From Bacteroidota bacterium (lineage in GTDB: Bacteria > Bacteroidota > Bacteroidia > Bacteroidales > JADFUO01), in NCBI GenBank assembly GCA_030614305.1, contig JAUWKH010000100.1, forward strand, positions 1-6,604: a stretch of 6,604 nt of DNA. Reading direction: 5' to 3'. Numbering within the stretch: the stretch's first letter is position 1; every line of letters begins with the position of its first letter. Below, one piece after another: positions 5,966-6,604 of this stretch. Made by a program: the position numbers and the translations under genes. The notes beneath the pieces were generated by a model that ran no database searches, was not told the DNA's origin, and worked only from the letters and a program-made list of their open reading frames with translations.

Positions 5966-6004
5966 ACCGCTGATTTTTTGCGTATTTTTGCGTTTTTTGC
6001 GATT
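5962..6004. repeat. Dispersed repeat, copy 2 (internally shortened)
   Basis: It begins ATAAACCGCT and ends TTTTTTGCGATT, the same ends as copy 1 at 2531-2591, but is 43 bases instead of 61. The missing part is the internal block containing the second AACCGCTAA. CGTATTTTTGCG corresponds to CGTATCTTGGCG in copy 1. The repeat starts in the deacetylase stop codon region (TAA at 5963-5965). TATTTTTG at 5983-5990 fits the -7 consensus TAnnTTTG, but no -33 element is at a suitable distance. Confidence 0.6.
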
Positions 6005-6077
6005 AATTTTTTACTTTAAATCAACCAATCTTAATATATTAGAAATTTTTACAGATATGTAAACAACTTATATTCTT

Positions 6078-6604
6078 ATGAAAATCAACAGTAAATTATT
6101 TCTTGTTTTATTTGTTTTGTTTTTATATTGCTTTTCATCTTTTTCGCAATCATCATATAAACCCATTGAAGATATTTCGCTCTTTAAATCAAATCTTGCT
6201 GAAATGTCAAGAAAAACCAACACTATTAAAAGCGATTTTATTCAAGATAAAAACCTAAGCTTTTTATCCGAAAAAATTATAAGCAAAGGTCTTTTCTATT
6301 TCAAAAAGGAAAATAAAATAAGATGGCAATATACAGACCCATTTGATTACCTGATAATTATTAATGATGATAAAATATTTATTAAGGATGAAGACAAGGA
6401 AAGTAAATATGACATGGGGTCAAATAAGATTTTTAATGAGATAAATAAAATTATTACAGGTTGTGTACAAGGCGAAATATTGAATAATGACAAGGAATAT
6501 AAAATCGAATACTATGAAAATGATAATTTTTATTATGTAAAACTAACTCCGTATTCTGATAAAATGAAGGAATTTTTAAGCAATATTGATATTTATTTTG
6601 ATAA
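6078..6604 (+). CDS. LolA-like periplasmic lipid/lipoprotein carrier, N-terminal part (cut by window end)
   Basis: 175 residues are visible and the frame is still open at the window end; full LolA-like proteins are about 200-220 residues. An N-terminal signal peptide is clear: MKINSK, a hydrophobic stretch at 7-20, and a SSFSQ cleavage region around 20-24. The Cys at 18 has no proper lipobox, so a soluble periplasmic protein is likely. The mature part has the LolA pattern: IKSDFIQDKNLSFL (50-63), ISKGLFYFKKENKIRWQYTDPF (68-89) and YLIIINDDKIFI (91-102). These form the first strands of the incomplete beta-barrel that binds acyl chains. LolA-like proteins are standard members of aryl polyene-type clusters, where they are thought to carry a hydrophobic product across the periplasm instead of general lipoproteins. 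The start follows the deacetylase by 112 bases containing a repeat, so it may have its own promoter. Confidence 0.88.
   Translation, partial: MKINSKLFLVLFVLFLYCFSSFSQSSYKPIEDISLFKSNLAEMSRKTNTIKSDFIQDKNLSFLSEKIISKGLFYFKKENKIRWQYTDPFDYLIIINDDKIFIKDEDKESKYDMGSNKIFNEINKIITGCVQGEILNNDKEYKIEYYENDNFYYVKLTPYSDKMKEFLSNIDIYFD

Noticed and set aside
2531..6004. Repeat pair as a CRISPR array or the ends of an insertion sequence
   Set aside because: There are only two copies over 3 kb apart, of different length, in direct orientation, with no transposase between them and no regular spacers.

Overview
The window is AT-rich and every intact gene lies on the + strand. It looks like a member of the Bacteroidota. 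Shine-Dalgarno sequences are poor or absent, there is a TAnnTTTG-type -7 promoter element, the last gene has a signal peptide ending in FSQ, and the gene content matches the type II fatty acid/polyketide clusters of that phylum that make aryl polyene and flexirubin-like pigments. The assignment rests on protein motifs and layout. No dialkylresorcinol synthase, aromatic ammonia-lyase or dehydratase lies in the window, so the end product cannot be named.

Layout: (1) 1-224 is the C-terminal end of a FabF-type ketosynthase (KS). Five bases later comes a 352-residue KS-like protein (230-1288) that lacks the Cys-His-His triad. (2) 1289-1812 has no intact gene. It holds a hairpin, a good promoter, a palindrome and the two ends of a decayed toxin-antitoxin operon (DUF2281-like antitoxin start, DUF3368/PIN toxin end). 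(3) 1813-2466 encodes a 217-residue protein covering only the N-terminal half of a KS fold, followed by a long hairpin and a dispersed-repeat copy. (4) 2643-5965 is a tight operon: acyl carrier protein (ACP), complete KS (Cys162/His295/His330), a second triad-less KS-like protein, and a membrane-anchored NodB polysaccharide deacetylase that overlaps it. (5) After a second repeat copy, a secreted LolA-like protein starts at 6078 and runs off the end.

Inferred working model: the ACP carries the growing chain. The intact KS condenses, probably paired with a triad-less subunit acting like a chain-length factor. The half-length KS-like protein may be a further non-catalytic partner. LolA-like proteins in such clusters are thought to move the finished lipid-like product towards the outer membrane. 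The deacetylase could remove an N- or O-acetyl group from a glycan or glycosylated product at the membrane.

The most notable points are the duplicated KS + triad-less-KS pair, the private motifs that the triad-less proteins conserve where the active site should be, and the internally deleted toxin-antitoxin operon between the two copies, which still has its promoter and palindrome.
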